Shown here: positions 44,111 to 53,623 of the stretch, in pieces
Layout: each line of letters begins with the position of its first letter
Numbering within the stretch: position 1 is the first letter of the stretch
Source: Chloracidobacterium sp.
GTDB lineage: Bacteria; Acidobacteriota; Blastocatellia; Pyrinomonadales; Pyrinomonadaceae
DNA: 64,000 nt
Direction: 5' to 3'
Assembly (NCBI GenBank): GCA_015075585.1
Contig: JABTUB010000001.1
Span: 1,536,501-1,600,500, forward strand
The notes under the pieces: model-generated
What the model saw: only the letters and a program-made list of their open reading frames with translations
The model's database searches: none
Told to the model about the DNA's origin: nothing
Position numbers and translations under genes: made by a program

Positions 44111-44145
44111 AAAGGTTCCGTTCGCAAGAGCGGAACCTTTTTATC
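44111..44145. terminator. Bidirectional intrinsic terminator
   Basis: Perfect 10-bp inverted repeat (44111-44120 with 44131-44140) with a 10-nt loop and a T run following on the plus strand; on the minus strand it is followed by TTT-rich sequence. It ends both the riboswitch RNA and the convergent M1 peptidase gene. Confidence 0.8.
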
Positions 44146-44156
44146 TTTGACGCGAA

Positions 44157-45854
44157 CTATTTTCGATAAAGTATCTTCTGGACCTTGGTGTTCGTCGCGG
44201 GAACCTTCATTTCCGGGTCGAGTGTGACGGCAGACGGCCTACCGGAAAGATCGAAGGTGAATGAATCGATGCGTTTTGTCACTTCGACCGGCATCACGAT
44301 CTTTCCCGCGGCTGTCTTGATCTCGATATCAAGCGGAAGGCGAAAGACGGCGGGTACTATCGCATCGGCCTGCTGCGTCTGGACGACCCTCAATGTCAGC
44401 TTCTTTTTTGAGGCCGTGTAGGTCGGCGTTACTGTCAGATATGGGGCACCCGAATGGTAAACCCATTGGTCGAAGAACCATCCCAGGTCTTGCCCGGACG
44501 CAGTCTCCATAGCTTTGCGAAGGTCGGGAGTGGTAACGCTGCCAAATTTATGGGCGTTCAGATAGGCATTGACGCCCTTCCAAAAGTTTTCTGTGCCGAT
44601 CTGTTCGCGCAGCATGTGTAGTATAACGCCGCCTTTGTTATATGTTACGGCCGAGACATCGAACAACTTATCCATCTCGCCGGCCCGCAAATTGTAAAGG
44701 CCGTGGCGCCTCTTTGTAACCATGTCATTCACGATGAACTGCGCTGCATCGGAACGCACCTTGGTCAGGTAAGCGTCTCGTCCCATCGATTCTTCGCGAT
44801 ACACCGCTTCCATATAGGTCGCAAAGCCTTCATTAAGCCACAATTCCGCCCAGTTCTTACAGGTTACAAGGTCGCCGAACCACGAGTGGGCGAGTTCGTG
44901 TGATACAAGATCGACGGTAAGCGAGCGGCCGAATTCAAAATCCGCAAGAAAGATATCAGCGTCAGAGAATGTGGTTGCAGTGATATTCTCCATACCGCCG
45001 AATTGGAATTGAGCCACTACGGTTTGGTCGTATTTGTTGTACGGGAACGGCACGCCGGTCACCTTCTCAAAGACCGCCATCATCTTCTTCGTGTCATCGA
45101 ACGCCAAATGTGCGGTTGCTTCTTTTTCCGGATACACATAAAACCCGAGCGGCACGTCCTTGAATTTATCGTCTATGCGAACATATTTACCGATCACAAA
45201 TGAGACAAGATAGGTCGAGTGGGCAACGGGCATCTTAAAATGCCATACACTCTTGCCGCCGCCCGCATCACTTTTCCCGAGAAGTTCGCCGTTCCCGACA
45301 ACCGTCTCATCAGAGTTTGCCGTGATGATCTCTTCGGTCGTGGCTTTATCACTGGGAAAATCGAACGAAGGGAACCAATGCCGCGCCTCGTCAGGCTCAC
45401 CCTGTGTCCATATTTGTGCGGAGTGTTTGTGCGGCCCTTCCTTTTCCTCATCTACAAAATAAACTCCCTTTTTTGGTGTTGCTGTATAAATGAATCGGAC
45501 AGCGATCGTTTCGGAAGGCTGATATGCGCGGTCGAGTGTAACGACCACAGAGTTCGGCTTCGCGGCAAATGCCAATGGCTTGCCGGTCAACTCAAGCGTA
45601 ACTGAACTGAATGCGAAGCCTACTGCATCAAGCTCGAACTGCTTAAGGCCGCTGATGGTCGGTTTCAGCGTTACGGTCGTATCGCCGAGAACCTTCTTTG
45701 CTGCACGATCAAAATTCACGCCTATCTTATAGTGCTGAACATCAAAGTCGTGCGGCCGGTCGAAATTCGCCGGTTCTTGTCCGCCAACCGAAAGCGCAAA
45801 AATATACAGAATGGCGGTACAGAGTACCGCCGTAAAAAATTTATTAAATCTCAT
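44157..45854 (-). CDS. M1 family metallopeptidase (aminopeptidase)
   Basis: 565 residues with a signal peptide (FFTAVLCTAILYIFALSVGG). Gluzincin motif SHELAHSWFGDLV gives HExxH, followed 18 residues on by LWLNEGFATYMEA with the third zinc ligand Glu. The substrate-side GGMENITATTFSD matches the GxMEN exopeptidase signature. The C-terminal part is a beta domain, without the long ERAP-like helical domain of larger M1 enzymes. It removes N-terminal residues from peptides outside the cytoplasm. It follows the S9 gene by 6 bp in one transcript. Confidence 0.92.
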   Translation of the reverse strand: MRFNKFFTAVLCTAILYIFALSVGGQEPANFDRPHDFDVQHYKIGVNFDRAAKKVLGDTTVTLKPTISGLKQFELDAVGFAFSSVTLELTGKPLAFAAKPNSVVVTLDRAYQPSETIAVRFIYTATPKKGVYFVDEEKEGPHKHSAQIWTQGEPDEARHWFPSFDFPSDKATTEEIITANSDETVVGNGELLGKSDAGGGKSVWHFKMPVAHSTYLVSFVIGKYVRIDDKFKDVPLGFYVYPEKEATAHLAFDDTKKMMAVFEKVTGVPFPYNKYDQTVVAQFQFGGMENITATTFSDADIFLADFEFGRSLTVDLVSHELAHSWFGDLVTCKNWAELWLNEGFATYMEAVYREESMGRDAYLTKVRSDAAQFIVNDMVTKRRHGLYNLRAGEMDKLFDVSAVTYNKGGVILHMLREQIGTENFWKGVNAYLNAHKFGSVTTPDLRKAMETASGQDLGWFFDQWVYHSGAPYLTVTPTYTASKKKLTLRVVQTQQADAIVPAVFRLPLDIEIKTAAGKIVMPVEVTKRIDSFTFDLSGRPSAVTLDPEMKVPATNTKVQKILYRK

Positions 45855-45860
45855 AAAGGC

Positions 45861-47903
45861 CTACTTGAGGTATTTGTTGAACCAATTAAGGACATTGTTG
45901 TACCAAAGTTCGGAGTTCTGCGGCTTCTGTATCCAATGGCCTTCATCCGGAAAGACCAGGAGCTTTGACGGCACATTTCGCAATTGCAGCGTTGTGAAAA
46001 GCTGATAGCTCTGATCGACCGGAACTCTGTAATCGATCTCGCCGGCCGTTACGAGGGTCGGCGTATCAAAATTCTTTGCGAATCGGCTTGGCGACCATCG
46101 TTCGTAGTTCACACGGTTCTCCCACGGAAAACCTTTGAATTCCCAATTAACGAACCAGAGCTCTTCGGTCGCAGTGGACATACTTTCGAGATTATAAACG
46201 CCCGCGTGCGATACAAACGCCTTATATTTGAAGCGCGGATCGTTATTGTGGCCGAGCAGCCAATCAACCATATAGCCGCCGTAACTGGCTCCCGCGGCGC
46301 CAATACGGCCTTTATCGATAAATGGGAGCTTCACGGCCATCGCTACACCATTGCTGATGTCAACGAACGCTTTACCGCCCCAATCACCGGTGATCTCGTT
46401 TACGAACTGCTGCCCGTAACCGGTCGAACCTCGCGGATTTGGCATAAAAACGACATAACCCGCATTTGCAAATATCTGCGGATTCCAACGATAGCCCCAG
46501 TTATCATTCCACGCTCCCTGCGGCCCGCCGTGGATCAGAACCAGAAGCGGATACTTCTTCGAGACGTCAAAATTTGCCGGTTTTAGGATAAAGCCATGGA
46601 TCTTGCGGTTGACCGCACCTGTCCATTCGACATCTTCGGCTGCCTTTAAGCCGAATTTTTGCAATGCGTCCCTGTTTGCGGCTGTCAAAGCCTCAAGGCC
46701 GGAACCGGTGGCCGCAACCTTCATCACATCAGCAGGCGCGGCGTTCGAGCTTGCAATAAAAACGATCGTACTGCCGTCGCCCGAAACATTTAGGGATGAG
46801 GCAAATATCTTGTTCACCACCGGTGAAACGTGCGTGGCGATGCGGAGCCGGAAGTCAGGTTCAACGGGTACACTAAAGATCGGAGCTTTGCCGCGTTGAC
46901 CCGCTGTGAAATAGACCGTTTTACTGTCGGGTGAGATGGTAAATTCATCAACTTGCTGGTCAAACCCGCGAGTCAGTTCAACACTTTCACCGGTCTTTGG
47001 GTCGTAACGCATTATTCGCCAGCGGTCAGCCTCGAAAGTGGCGGTCGCTTGCGACCGATAGAGCAAATATCTGCCGTCCGGCGTGTACATCGGCGATGCG
47101 TCGTAGCCGTGGTTCGCTGCGGTTATATTTTTTGCCTCGCCTTTCGACAGCGATGCGATATAAATGTCGCTGTTCGTTGAAAGGGCCTCAACCTTATCGG
47201 GATTCCGCAAGAATACGATACCGCTACCGTCAGGAGTGAACGTATAATCGACGCCCGTCGCCGCGCCGTAAGGCGGAGCATCGAAGTCGCCCGGTGTTAC
47301 ATCACGCGCAATGCCGCCGCTCGATGAGACGACAAAAACATGTGTACGCAGTCGATCGCGCCACTCTACCCAATGACGGAACAAAAGGCGTTCGGTCACA
47401 TGGGCTTTGACCTTGCTGTTCTCAGCCTTTTCCGCTTCGGCTTTATTGCAGGCATCAGAAGTGCATTCCGGATAAACGTCTGAACCGAAGGCGATCTGCT
47501 TGCCGTCGCGGGACCAAACCGGCCCGCCGGCACCTGTTGACAGACTCGTAACTTGGCGGCGGTCGGAACCGTTCGGGTCCATAGTCCAAATCTGGCCGCC
47601 GTGAACGAAAGCGATCCGCTTACCGTCAGGCGACCAACGCGGCTGGCTCGATGAGCTTGAGTCGTTCGTCAATTGCCTTTCTGCGCCGCCGGAAACCGGA
47701 CGGGAGTATATCTGCGTAAGCGTTTTGTTCGACGCAAGGTCAACAACACCGACGGTGTACAGCACCGTCCTGCCGTCAGGCGAAACGCGCGGGTCAGCGA
47801 CACGCTTCATTGCGATAAGGTCTTTTACGGTGAACGGAGCTTGAGCAAGAGCGAGACCGGTCACTGCGAAAAGCACGGTCAGAGCGATCAACAATCGTTT
47901 CAT
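45861..47903 (-). CDS. S9 family peptidase (prolyl oligopeptidase/acylaminoacyl type)
   Basis: 680 residues from ATG 47901-47903, which has a GAGG site at 7 bp; an ATG two codons upstream is less well placed. Signal peptide MKRLLIALTVLFAVTGLALAQ. Residues 25-420 form WD40/TolB-type beta-propeller repeats (RVSPDGRTVLY, PRWSPDGKRIAF, PMYTPDGRYLLYR). The C-terminal alpha/beta hydrolase domain has the nucleophile in GAAGASYGGYMVD and the Asp/His further on (EIDYRVP, DEGHWI). It cleaves oligopeptides and is co-transcribed with the M1 enzyme. Confidence 0.93.
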   Translation of the reverse strand: MKRLLIALTVLFAVTGLALAQAPFTVKDLIAMKRVADPRVSPDGRTVLYTVGVVDLASNKTLTQIYSRPVSGGAERQLTNDSSSSSQPRWSPDGKRIAFVHGGQIWTMDPNGSDRRQVTSLSTGAGGPVWSRDGKQIAFGSDVYPECTSDACNKAEAEKAENSKVKAHVTERLLFRHWVEWRDRLRTHVFVVSSSGGIARDVTPGDFDAPPYGAATGVDYTFTPDGSGIVFLRNPDKVEALSTNSDIYIASLSKGEAKNITAANHGYDASPMYTPDGRYLLYRSQATATFEADRWRIMRYDPKTGESVELTRGFDQQVDEFTISPDSKTVYFTAGQRGKAPIFSVPVEPDFRLRIATHVSPVVNKIFASSLNVSGDGSTIVFIASSNAAPADVMKVAATGSGLEALTAANRDALQKFGLKAAEDVEWTGAVNRKIHGFILKPANFDVSKKYPLLVLIHGGPQGAWNDNWGYRWNPQIFANAGYVVFMPNPRGSTGYGQQFVNEITGDWGGKAFVDISNGVAMAVKLPFIDKGRIGAAGASYGGYMVDWLLGHNNDPRFKYKAFVSHAGVYNLESMSTATEELWFVNWEFKGFPWENRVNYERWSPSRFAKNFDTPTLVTAGEIDYRVPVDQSYQLFTTLQLRNVPSKLLVFPDEGHWIQKPQNSELWYNNVLNWFNKYLK

Positions 47904-47986
47904 TGGCATACCTCGTAGAATGATCTTCGCCGATATTATCGCATAAGAAATTGCAAGAAAGAATTGCAAGCGATTATGATTGTCCA

Positions 47987-49414
47987 ATGAGAACCGTATT
48001 GATCGCCGTATTTTCGCTCGTACTCACCTCATCACTGCTTGCTCAGGCCCCATCGCCGACGCCTCAGTTGTATTCAGCCGGCACGCTTAGTGCGATGGAG
48101 AGAATTCGTGATCACGTACTCGCAAGTGATTACGGCTACCGACAGGTCGCATACCTTTCCAACAACATCGGCGCGCGCCTCTCAGGTTCGCCTCAGGCCG
48201 CAAAGGCTGTGGAATATGTGGCGGCGGAACTGCGAAAGCTCGGCCTCGATGTCCGGCTGCAGAAATGTATGGTGCCGCATTGGGTTCGGGGTGAGGAACG
48301 CGCCGAGATCGTCTCTTGGCCCGGTATGACGCCTGCGACGACGCAGAATATCGTACTCACCACGCTTGGCGGCAGCGTGGCGACGCCGCCCGAAGGTGTT
48401 ACGGCAGACATCGTGGTCGTACAGGATTTTGAGGAGCTGGAACGGCTCGGTCGCGGTGGCGTCGCCGGTAAGATCGTATTGTTCAACCACAAATTCGATA
48501 CTGCAATGGCGAACAGCGGCTTTGGCCTCGCTGCCTATGGCGATGCCGTTCAGTATCGCTTTGCCGGTGCGATCGCAGCGGCGAAGCTTGGTGCCGTTGC
48601 AGCTTTGGTTCGCAGTGCCGGTGCGAATCAGAATAGGCTGGCACACACGGGTTCAATGGGTTACGAAGACGGCGTTCCGAAGGTCCCGGCCGCGGCCGTC
48701 AGCTTCGAAGACGCTGAAACGCTTGCATGGCTGGCAAAGGAGGGAAAGGTCCGAGTTCATCTGACACTTCGGCCGCAAACGCTTCCCGATGTCGAAAGCT
48801 ACAACGTGATAGCTGATCTTAAAGGTACCGAACGATCGGACGAGATTGTGATCGTTTCGGGGCACCTTGATTCGTGGGATACGGGCCGTGGCGCCATCGA
48901 CGATGCGGCAGGCGTTGCCGCCGCAATGTCGGTTCCGGCGGCGCTAAGAGCCCTCGGCCTTCGTCCGAAACGAACCATTCGCGTGATCGCATGGATGAAC
49001 GAAGAGAACGGCGGACGCGGCAGTGCTGCGTATGCCGAGGCCGAGAAAGGCAACTACGCCAACCACTTTGCCGCGATCGAGGCCGACCTTGGAGCCTCGC
49101 ATCCTTTAGGATTCTCTTTTGCCGGCGATCGTAATGCTCTCGCTTACCTTCAGCCGATCTCGAAGGTATTGTCCGCTCAGGGAGCCGGCCTGTCTCAATG
49201 GCGCGACGGCGTGGGTGCGGATATTAGCCCTTTGACAAGGCAGGGCGTTCCGAGTTTTGCACCTTGGTTCGACGAGCGGACTTATTTTAACTATCATCAT
49301 ACTGCGGCAGACACGCTTGATAAGGTGATACCGGAAGAGTTCGCGCAGAACGCTTCGCTTGTGTCCGTGCTCGCCTACGGCCTTGCCAATATCGAAAGGC
49401 CATTGCCGCGTTAA
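47987..49414 (+). CDS. M28 family aminopeptidase
   Basis: 475 residues from ATG 47987. Signal peptide to QAPSP. The N-terminal half contains a PA-like insert (about residues 130-220, IVVVQDFEELERLG). The metallopeptidase core has SGHLDSWDTG (zinc His-Asp), GAIDDAAG with the bridging Asp, MNEENGGRGS with the general-base Glu, an Asp in AAIEADLGA and the last His in NYHHTAADTLDK. A secreted dizinc exopeptidase. Its promoter region is shared with the divergent S9 gene (83 bp). Confidence 0.93.
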   Translation: MRTVLIAVFSLVLTSSLLAQAPSPTPQLYSAGTLSAMERIRDHVLASDYGYRQVAYLSNNIGARLSGSPQAAKAVEYVAAELRKLGLDVRLQKCMVPHWVRGEERAEIVSWPGMTPATTQNIVLTTLGGSVATPPEGVTADIVVVQDFEELERLGRGGVAGKIVLFNHKFDTAMANSGFGLAAYGDAVQYRFAGAIAAAKLGAVAALVRSAGANQNRLAHTGSMGYEDGVPKVPAAAVSFEDAETLAWLAKEGKVRVHLTLRPQTLPDVESYNVIADLKGTERSDEIVIVSGHLDSWDTGRGAIDDAAGVAAAMSVPAALRALGLRPKRTIRVIAWMNEENGGRGSAAYAEAEKGNYANHFAAIEADLGASHPLGFSFAGDRNALAYLQPISKVLSAQGAGLSQWRDGVGADISPLTRQGVPSFAPWFDERTYFNYHHTAADTLDKVIPEEFAQNASLVSVLAYGLANIERPLPR

Positions 49415-49432
49415 TCAGAAAAGGAGTGTTTT

Positions 49433-49600
49433 ATGAATCGACCGCCGCCATATTTTCCCCAGAATCAACTTTCGCCGCCGGATGAGGGGCGCTATAAAAA
49501 ATTCAAGTTATTCGTTGGCGGCTTAGCTGTTTTCGGGATCGTCCTCTTGATAGCGGTCGGCTACCTGATCTATTTGCTGTTCAGCTGGATAATGCAATAG
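49433..49600 (+). CDS. Small single-pass membrane protein (55 residues)
   Basis: Short gene 18 bp after the M28 gene with a strong AAGGAG ribosome site 7 bp before ATG 49433. The N-terminal 25 residues are Pro/Gln-rich (RPPPYFPQNQLSPPDEGR), then a basic YKKFK and a 27-residue hydrophobic helix (LFVGGLAVFGIVLLIAVGY and onward), ending SWIMQ. Tail topology would be N-in. No family is recognised. A terminator follows, so it is the last gene of the M28 transcript. Confidence 0.75.
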   Translation: MNRPPPYFPQNQLSPPDEGRYKKFKLFVGGLAVFGIVLLIAVGYLIYLLFSWIMQ

Positions 49601-49620
49601 GGCGCAGAGCAATAGAATTC

Positions 49621-49660
49621 GGCGGCAGTTCCTCCATGCGAAGAACTGCCGCCGTCTTTT
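49621..49660 (+). terminator. Strong intrinsic terminator
   Basis: Perfect 11-bp GC-rich inverted repeat (49621-49631 with 49643-49653) with an 11-nt loop followed by GTCTTTTATC. It ends the M28/small-membrane-protein transcript and separates it from the convergent S41 gene. Confidence 0.85.
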
Positions 49661-49674
49661 ATCGAATGAGTTGC

Positions 49675-51393
49675 TTAGTTAACCGGATCCGGCGTAGTGT
49701 TCCGGGCCTTCATCGCTTCTATCGCAAGGGCCTTTGCTTGCGGAAGAAGCTCTATACCCCTAAGAAGCGTAGTGTCGTATTCATTGAATACCTGCTGCGA
49801 TGTTTGTGAACCGAAAGCTGCAGTTATGAGCTCCGTCCTCAGCATTCGCTCTACAAATTCGCGTTCGCTGTCCGTAGCGGCTCCGCTGATCTTGTAATTG
49901 GTCGCGGCAAACTGCTTGTAGGCATTGTAAAGGCCTTGGGTCACGGGATAATCGGTCTTTTTAATGTCATAGTCGAATAATATAGGCCTTTCGATCTTAT
50001 AGTTCTCAAACCCTTTGACGCGGCCTGTAACGAGGTTCATCGCAAAGGCAAATATCGGGCTTGCCATACGATTTTCGATCCTGGCGCGTTCGATCGGTAT
50101 CGTTTGCGGCTTGACGTCAACATCGGGATTGATGCCGCCGCCGCTAAACACACTGCGTCCTGTGTCCGTTTTGCTCGCAGGTCCGCTGTGCTTATTCAGA
50201 TCGTTCTCGTCACGAAGCGAGCCGCCCTCGGTGTAGTAATTGTAAAGCTCGCCGTTCGAATAATCGCGCTGGATCAGGCGGCCTGACGGCGTTTCATACT
50301 TTGCGATCGTGAGCAGAAGCATCGAGCCGTAATCTAGTTGGAACGGATTTTGTACAAGGCCCTTGCCGAATGTACTCTCGCCGACGATCAAGGCACGATC
50401 ATGATCCTGCAATGCTCCCGAAAGTATTTCGGAAGCCGACGCAGTGTTTCTGTTCACAAGAACGACGAGCGGGACGCGCTCGGGGAAACGGTTGTCTGAA
50501 CGATACGGTTCGGTAACTCCCTCGAGCCTGCCCCTTTGCGTGAAGATGGTTTGTCCGCTTGACAGAAATGTCTTAGCGACGTAAAAAGCCTGTCCGACAA
50601 GTCCGCCGCCATTATCCCGAAGATCGAGTATAAGCTGCTGCATACCTTCAGATTTCAGACGCCGCATTCCGGTAACGAACTCCGCATAGGTCGTTTGGTT
50701 AAATCCGCCGCGCATAGCCATGTACCCGACACCCGGGCGGATCATATAGGCTTCGCTTATTGACGGCTGAGCGACCGCATCGCGTGTGATCTCAACGGTT
50801 TCTCGTTGCCCCGTCGCGAGATGCTCGACGACCATTTTGGCAATGGTTCCGCGAGGCCCGCGAAGGGCATTCCGCACTTCGGGATATGGCTTGCCGAGCA
50901 TTGAAACGCCATTGACCTCAACGATCTTGTCGCCGTATCGAAGCCCGGCTCGATTTGCGGGAGCACCGTCGAAAGTCGCCTTTATGTATGTAGCGATGAC
51001 GTTGCCTTTTTCATCGCTGAGGTCGCCGATGGTTGCTCCGATACCGAAATAACGAGAGCTTTGGTCAACGCGAAACTGTTCGTTCTCTTTCGCGTCAAAA
51101 TAATTCGAATGAGGATCAAGGGTGTGGAGTGCCGAGTCTATAGCTGTCTTTACGACGTCGTTGTAGTTAAGCTTTTTGCCGCCAAAGTAGTTTGCCTCAA
51201 TGACAGAAAGAGCTTCTGAGAAATCGTCTTCGATTTGGTCGGTCGTAACGACACCGGCGTCGGGCACGGTTGCTGTTTCGCTGCGGGTCGGGCGTACGGC
51301 CGACCCGCCGCCGTTCTGTGCCGGAACACTTGCAGCCGAAAAAGCCGTAAGCAGCACGATAGTGGACAATAGGAAAAACGTTCGATTCTTCAA
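49675..51393 (-). CDS. S41 family C-terminal processing peptidase
   Basis: 572 residues from TTG 51391-51393, which gives a clean signal peptide ([17 protein letters not shown]) after a GAGGT site; ATG 51418-51420 nine codons upstream is the alternative. Order: helical domain (DFSEALSVIEANYFGGKK), PDZ domain (ATFDGAPANRAGLRYGDKIVE) and S41 domain with the Ser/Lys dyad in NRNTASASEILSG and FGKGLVQ, 25 residues apart. The C-terminal part is an extra helical region. It cleaves C-terminal ends of exported proteins. Both catalytic residues are present, unlike the protein at 35599-36891. Confidence 0.93.
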   Translation of the reverse strand: MKNRTFFLLSTIVLLTAFSAASVPAQNGGGSAVRPTRSETATVPDAGVVTTDQIEDDFSEALSVIEANYFGGKKLNYNDVVKTAIDSALHTLDPHSNYFDAKENEQFRVDQSSRYFGIGATIGDLSDEKGNVIATYIKATFDGAPANRAGLRYGDKIVEVNGVSMLGKPYPEVRNALRGPRGTIAKMVVEHLATGQRETVEITRDAVAQPSISEAYMIRPGVGYMAMRGGFNQTTYAEFVTGMRRLKSEGMQQLILDLRDNGGGLVGQAFYVAKTFLSSGQTIFTQRGRLEGVTEPYRSDNRFPERVPLVVLVNRNTASASEILSGALQDHDRALIVGESTFGKGLVQNPFQLDYGSMLLLTIAKYETPSGRLIQRDYSNGELYNYYTEGGSLRDENDLNKHSGPASKTDTGRSVFSGGGINPDVDVKPQTIPIERARIENRMASPIFAFAMNLVTGRVKGFENYKIERPILFDYDIKKTDYPVTQGLYNAYKQFAATNYKISGAATDSEREFVERMLRTELITAAFGSQTSQQVFNEYDTTLLRGIELLPQAKALAIEAMKARNTTPDPVN

Positions 51394-51571
51394 ACTTGAG
51401 GTACCTCGATCAGCGAACATAAGACTCACGCAACTCGCATGACATTTTAGCACTGATTTGAGTGATCTGCGATGATTAAGGTTGTCTGCCCATTGCCAGG
51501 AAAAACTTATTTGAGTAAGGTTTTATTTGGCCGTCACGCCGTGCTCCGGCCTCTGATCGTCTAAGCCTTAT

Positions 51572-52570
51572 ATGCCGCTGCTCGAGATAGATGAACTTCG
51601 AACGCACTTTCCGACGCGTGCCGGGCTGGTTCGCGCCGTTGACGGTGTGAGCTTTTCGATCGAAGAAGGCGAACTGCTGGGCTTGGTCGGTGAATCCGGC
51701 TGCGGCAAATCGATAACGGCAATGTCGGTCCTGCGGCTCATATACCCTCCGGGAAAGATCGCCGGCGGCTCCATCAAATTTAAAGGCGAAGAGTTGACCA
51801 CCGCGTCGGAAGATCGAATGCGGTCGATACGCGGAGACGATATCGCAATGATCTTTCAGGATCCGATGACATCGCTGAACCCCGTTTATACGGTCGGCGA
51901 ACAGATCGCCGAAGCGATCCGCCTGCATCGGCATCTTGATAAGAAAGCTGCCGCGGCTGCCGCGGTCGAGGCAATGCGCGAGGTTGCGATCCCGGCACCG
52001 GAGCAGCGGGCCGGCGACTATCCGCATCAGTTGTCCGGCGGAATGCGTCAAAGGATAATGATCGCGATGGCGTTGGCGTGCGACCCCGATCTTTTGATCG
52101 CCGATGAGCCGACCACTGCTCTCGACGTAACCATACAGGCACAAATTCTCGAACTGCTGAATGAACTGCGCGAAAAGAGAAAGCTGTCGATACTGCTCAT
52201 AACGCACGATCTTGGAGTCGTTGCTGAGGTCGCCGACCGAGTTTGCGTGATGTACACGGGCAAGATCGTCGAAGAGTCGGTAGTAACCGAGCTGTTCGCG
52301 AAGCCGAAGCATCCTTATACGCAAGGCTTGCTTCGCTCCGTGCCGAAGGTCTCGTTCTCCGGTGCCGGAACGATAGAGCGCCTCGAAACGATCGAGGGAA
52401 CCGTGCCTTCGCCCACAGAACTGCCGCCGGGCTGTCACTTTGCACCAAGATGCAGATTCCGTATGGAACGCTGCACAAAAGGTGAAATACCGTTCTTTAC
52501 GACCGACGACGGCAGTAAGGTGCGGTGTGTGCTTTACGATAAAACCGCGGCGTCCGCTGCCGCAAAATAG
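51572..52570 (+). CDS. Oligopeptide/dipeptide ABC transporter ATP-binding protein (OppD/DppD-like)
   Basis: 332 residues. Walker [14 protein letters not shown]-loop in [13 protein letters not shown], signature [16 protein letters not shown], Walker [15 protein letters not shown] and switch His in LITHDLG. The C-terminal extension with a Cys cluster ([17 protein letters not shown]) is the oligopeptide-transporter type, which can hold an Fe-S or metal site. It powers uptake of peptides with the next protein. No permease or binding protein is nearby. Confidence 0.92.
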   Translation: MPLLEIDELRTHFPTRAGLVRAVDGVSFSIEEGELLGLVGESGCGKSITAMSVLRLIYPPGKIAGGSIKFKGEELTTASEDRMRSIRGDDIAMIFQDPMTSLNPVYTVGEQIAEAIRLHRHLDKKAAAAAAVEAMREVAIPAPEQRAGDYPHQLSGGMRQRIMIAMALACDPDLLIADEPTTALDVTIQAQILELLNELREKRKLSILLITHDLGVVAEVADRVCVMYTGKIVEESVVTELFAKPKHPYTQGLLRSVPKVSFSGAGTIERLETIEGTVPSPTELPPGCHFAPRCRFRMERCTKGEIPFFTTDDGSKVRCVLYDKTAASAAAK

Positions 52571-52573
52571 GAT

Positions 52574-53563
52574 ATGGAGAATGCTGCGGCGACAGCAATA
52601 GACGACGTCTTGATCGAGGCTCACGGCCTTGTAAAGCATTTTGCGGTCGAAGGCAGCCAGGATGTTGTCCAAGCCGTTGAGGATGTTTCATTCTCGATCC
52701 GCCGCGGCGAGACACTTGGACTTGTCGGCGAGTCGGGATGCGGGAAATCAACCGCCGGCCGCTGCCTTCTTCGTCTCACAGAACCTACCGCAGGTACGGT
52801 TCTTTTTGAGGGGCACGACATACTTGAGCTTTCTCGAAACGGTTTAAGGTCACTGCGGCGCGAGATGCAGATCATCTTTCAGGACCCGTACTCGAGCCTT
52901 GATCCGCGACATACTGTAAGAACGATCATCGCCGAACCGCTCGCGATCCACAACATCGGTAGCAAGCAGGAACGTCGCGAACGTGTCGAACAGCTCCTTC
53001 AGAAAGTTGGCCTCGATCCCAGATATGCCGACCGGTATCCGCACGAATTCTCGGGCGGGCAAAGACAGAGGATCGGCATTGCCCGTGCGCTGGCACTCGA
53101 CCCGAAGCTTATCGTCTGCGACGAACCTGTATCAGCTCTCGACGTTTCGGTGCAGGCGCAGGTGGTCAATCTTTTGGAAGACCTCCAGGATGAGCTTGGC
53201 TTGACGTATCTGTTCATTTCACACGGGTTAGCTGTCATCGAACACATCTCGGACCGTGTGGCCGTAATGTATCTCGGCAAAATAATGGAGGTCTGCCAAA
53301 CCAACGAGCTTTTTCGCCGGCCGATCCATCCATATACACAAGCGTTGTTATCTGCGATACCGATTCCTGATCCGAAAATGAAGAGGGAACGCATCATCCT
53401 GAAAGGCGACGTGCCGACACCGATCTCGCCGCCGTCGGGATGCTGTTTCAGGACGCGCTGCCCGATAGCGATTGATGAATGTGCCAAAGCAGTCCCGCCG
53501 CTACGCGAGATCACGCAGGGGCATTTTGCTGCGTGCATTCGAGCAGAAGAGGCGATGCGTTGA
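52574..53563 (+). CDS. Oligopeptide/dipeptide ABC transporter ATP-binding protein (OppF/DppF-like)
   Basis: 329 residues, starting 3 bp after the OppD-like gene. Walker [14 protein letters not shown]-loop [13 protein letters not shown], signature [16 protein letters not shown], Walker [15 protein letters not shown], switch His in FISHGLAV, and the C-terminal Cys cluster ([18 protein letters not shown]). Together the pair forms the ATPase half of a peptide importer whose membrane part must be encoded elsewhere. Confidence 0.92.
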   Translation: MENAAATAIDDVLIEAHGLVKHFAVEGSQDVVQAVEDVSFSIRRGETLGLVGESGCGKSTAGRCLLRLTEPTAGTVLFEGHDILELSRNGLRSLRREMQIIFQDPYSSLDPRHTVRTIIAEPLAIHNIGSKQERRERVEQLLQKVGLDPRYADRYPHEFSGGQRQRIGIARALALDPKLIVCDEPVSALDVSVQAQVVNLLEDLQDELGLTYLFISHGLAVIEHISDRVAVMYLGKIMEVCQTNELFRRPIHPYTQALLSAIPIPDPKMKRERIILKGDVPTPISPPSGCCFRTRCPIAIDECAKAVPPLREITQGHFAACIRAEEAMR

Positions 53564-53623
53564 AACATTGCAGCAAATCTCATCGTAAGTTGAATGAACC
53601 ATCGTTTTACAGAGGAGATATTC

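Noticed and set aside
44005..44159. Frame from GTG 44010 through the riboswitch terminator
   Set aside because: It runs through both the terminator hairpin and the end of the convergent M1 gene, and the product has no recognisable features.
51476..52672. 398-codon open frame on the minus strand opposite the OppD-like gene
   Set aside because: It lies over a clear ABC ATPase with all motifs on the plus strand. The translated product is rich in Arg, His and Cys, as expected for a shadow frame.
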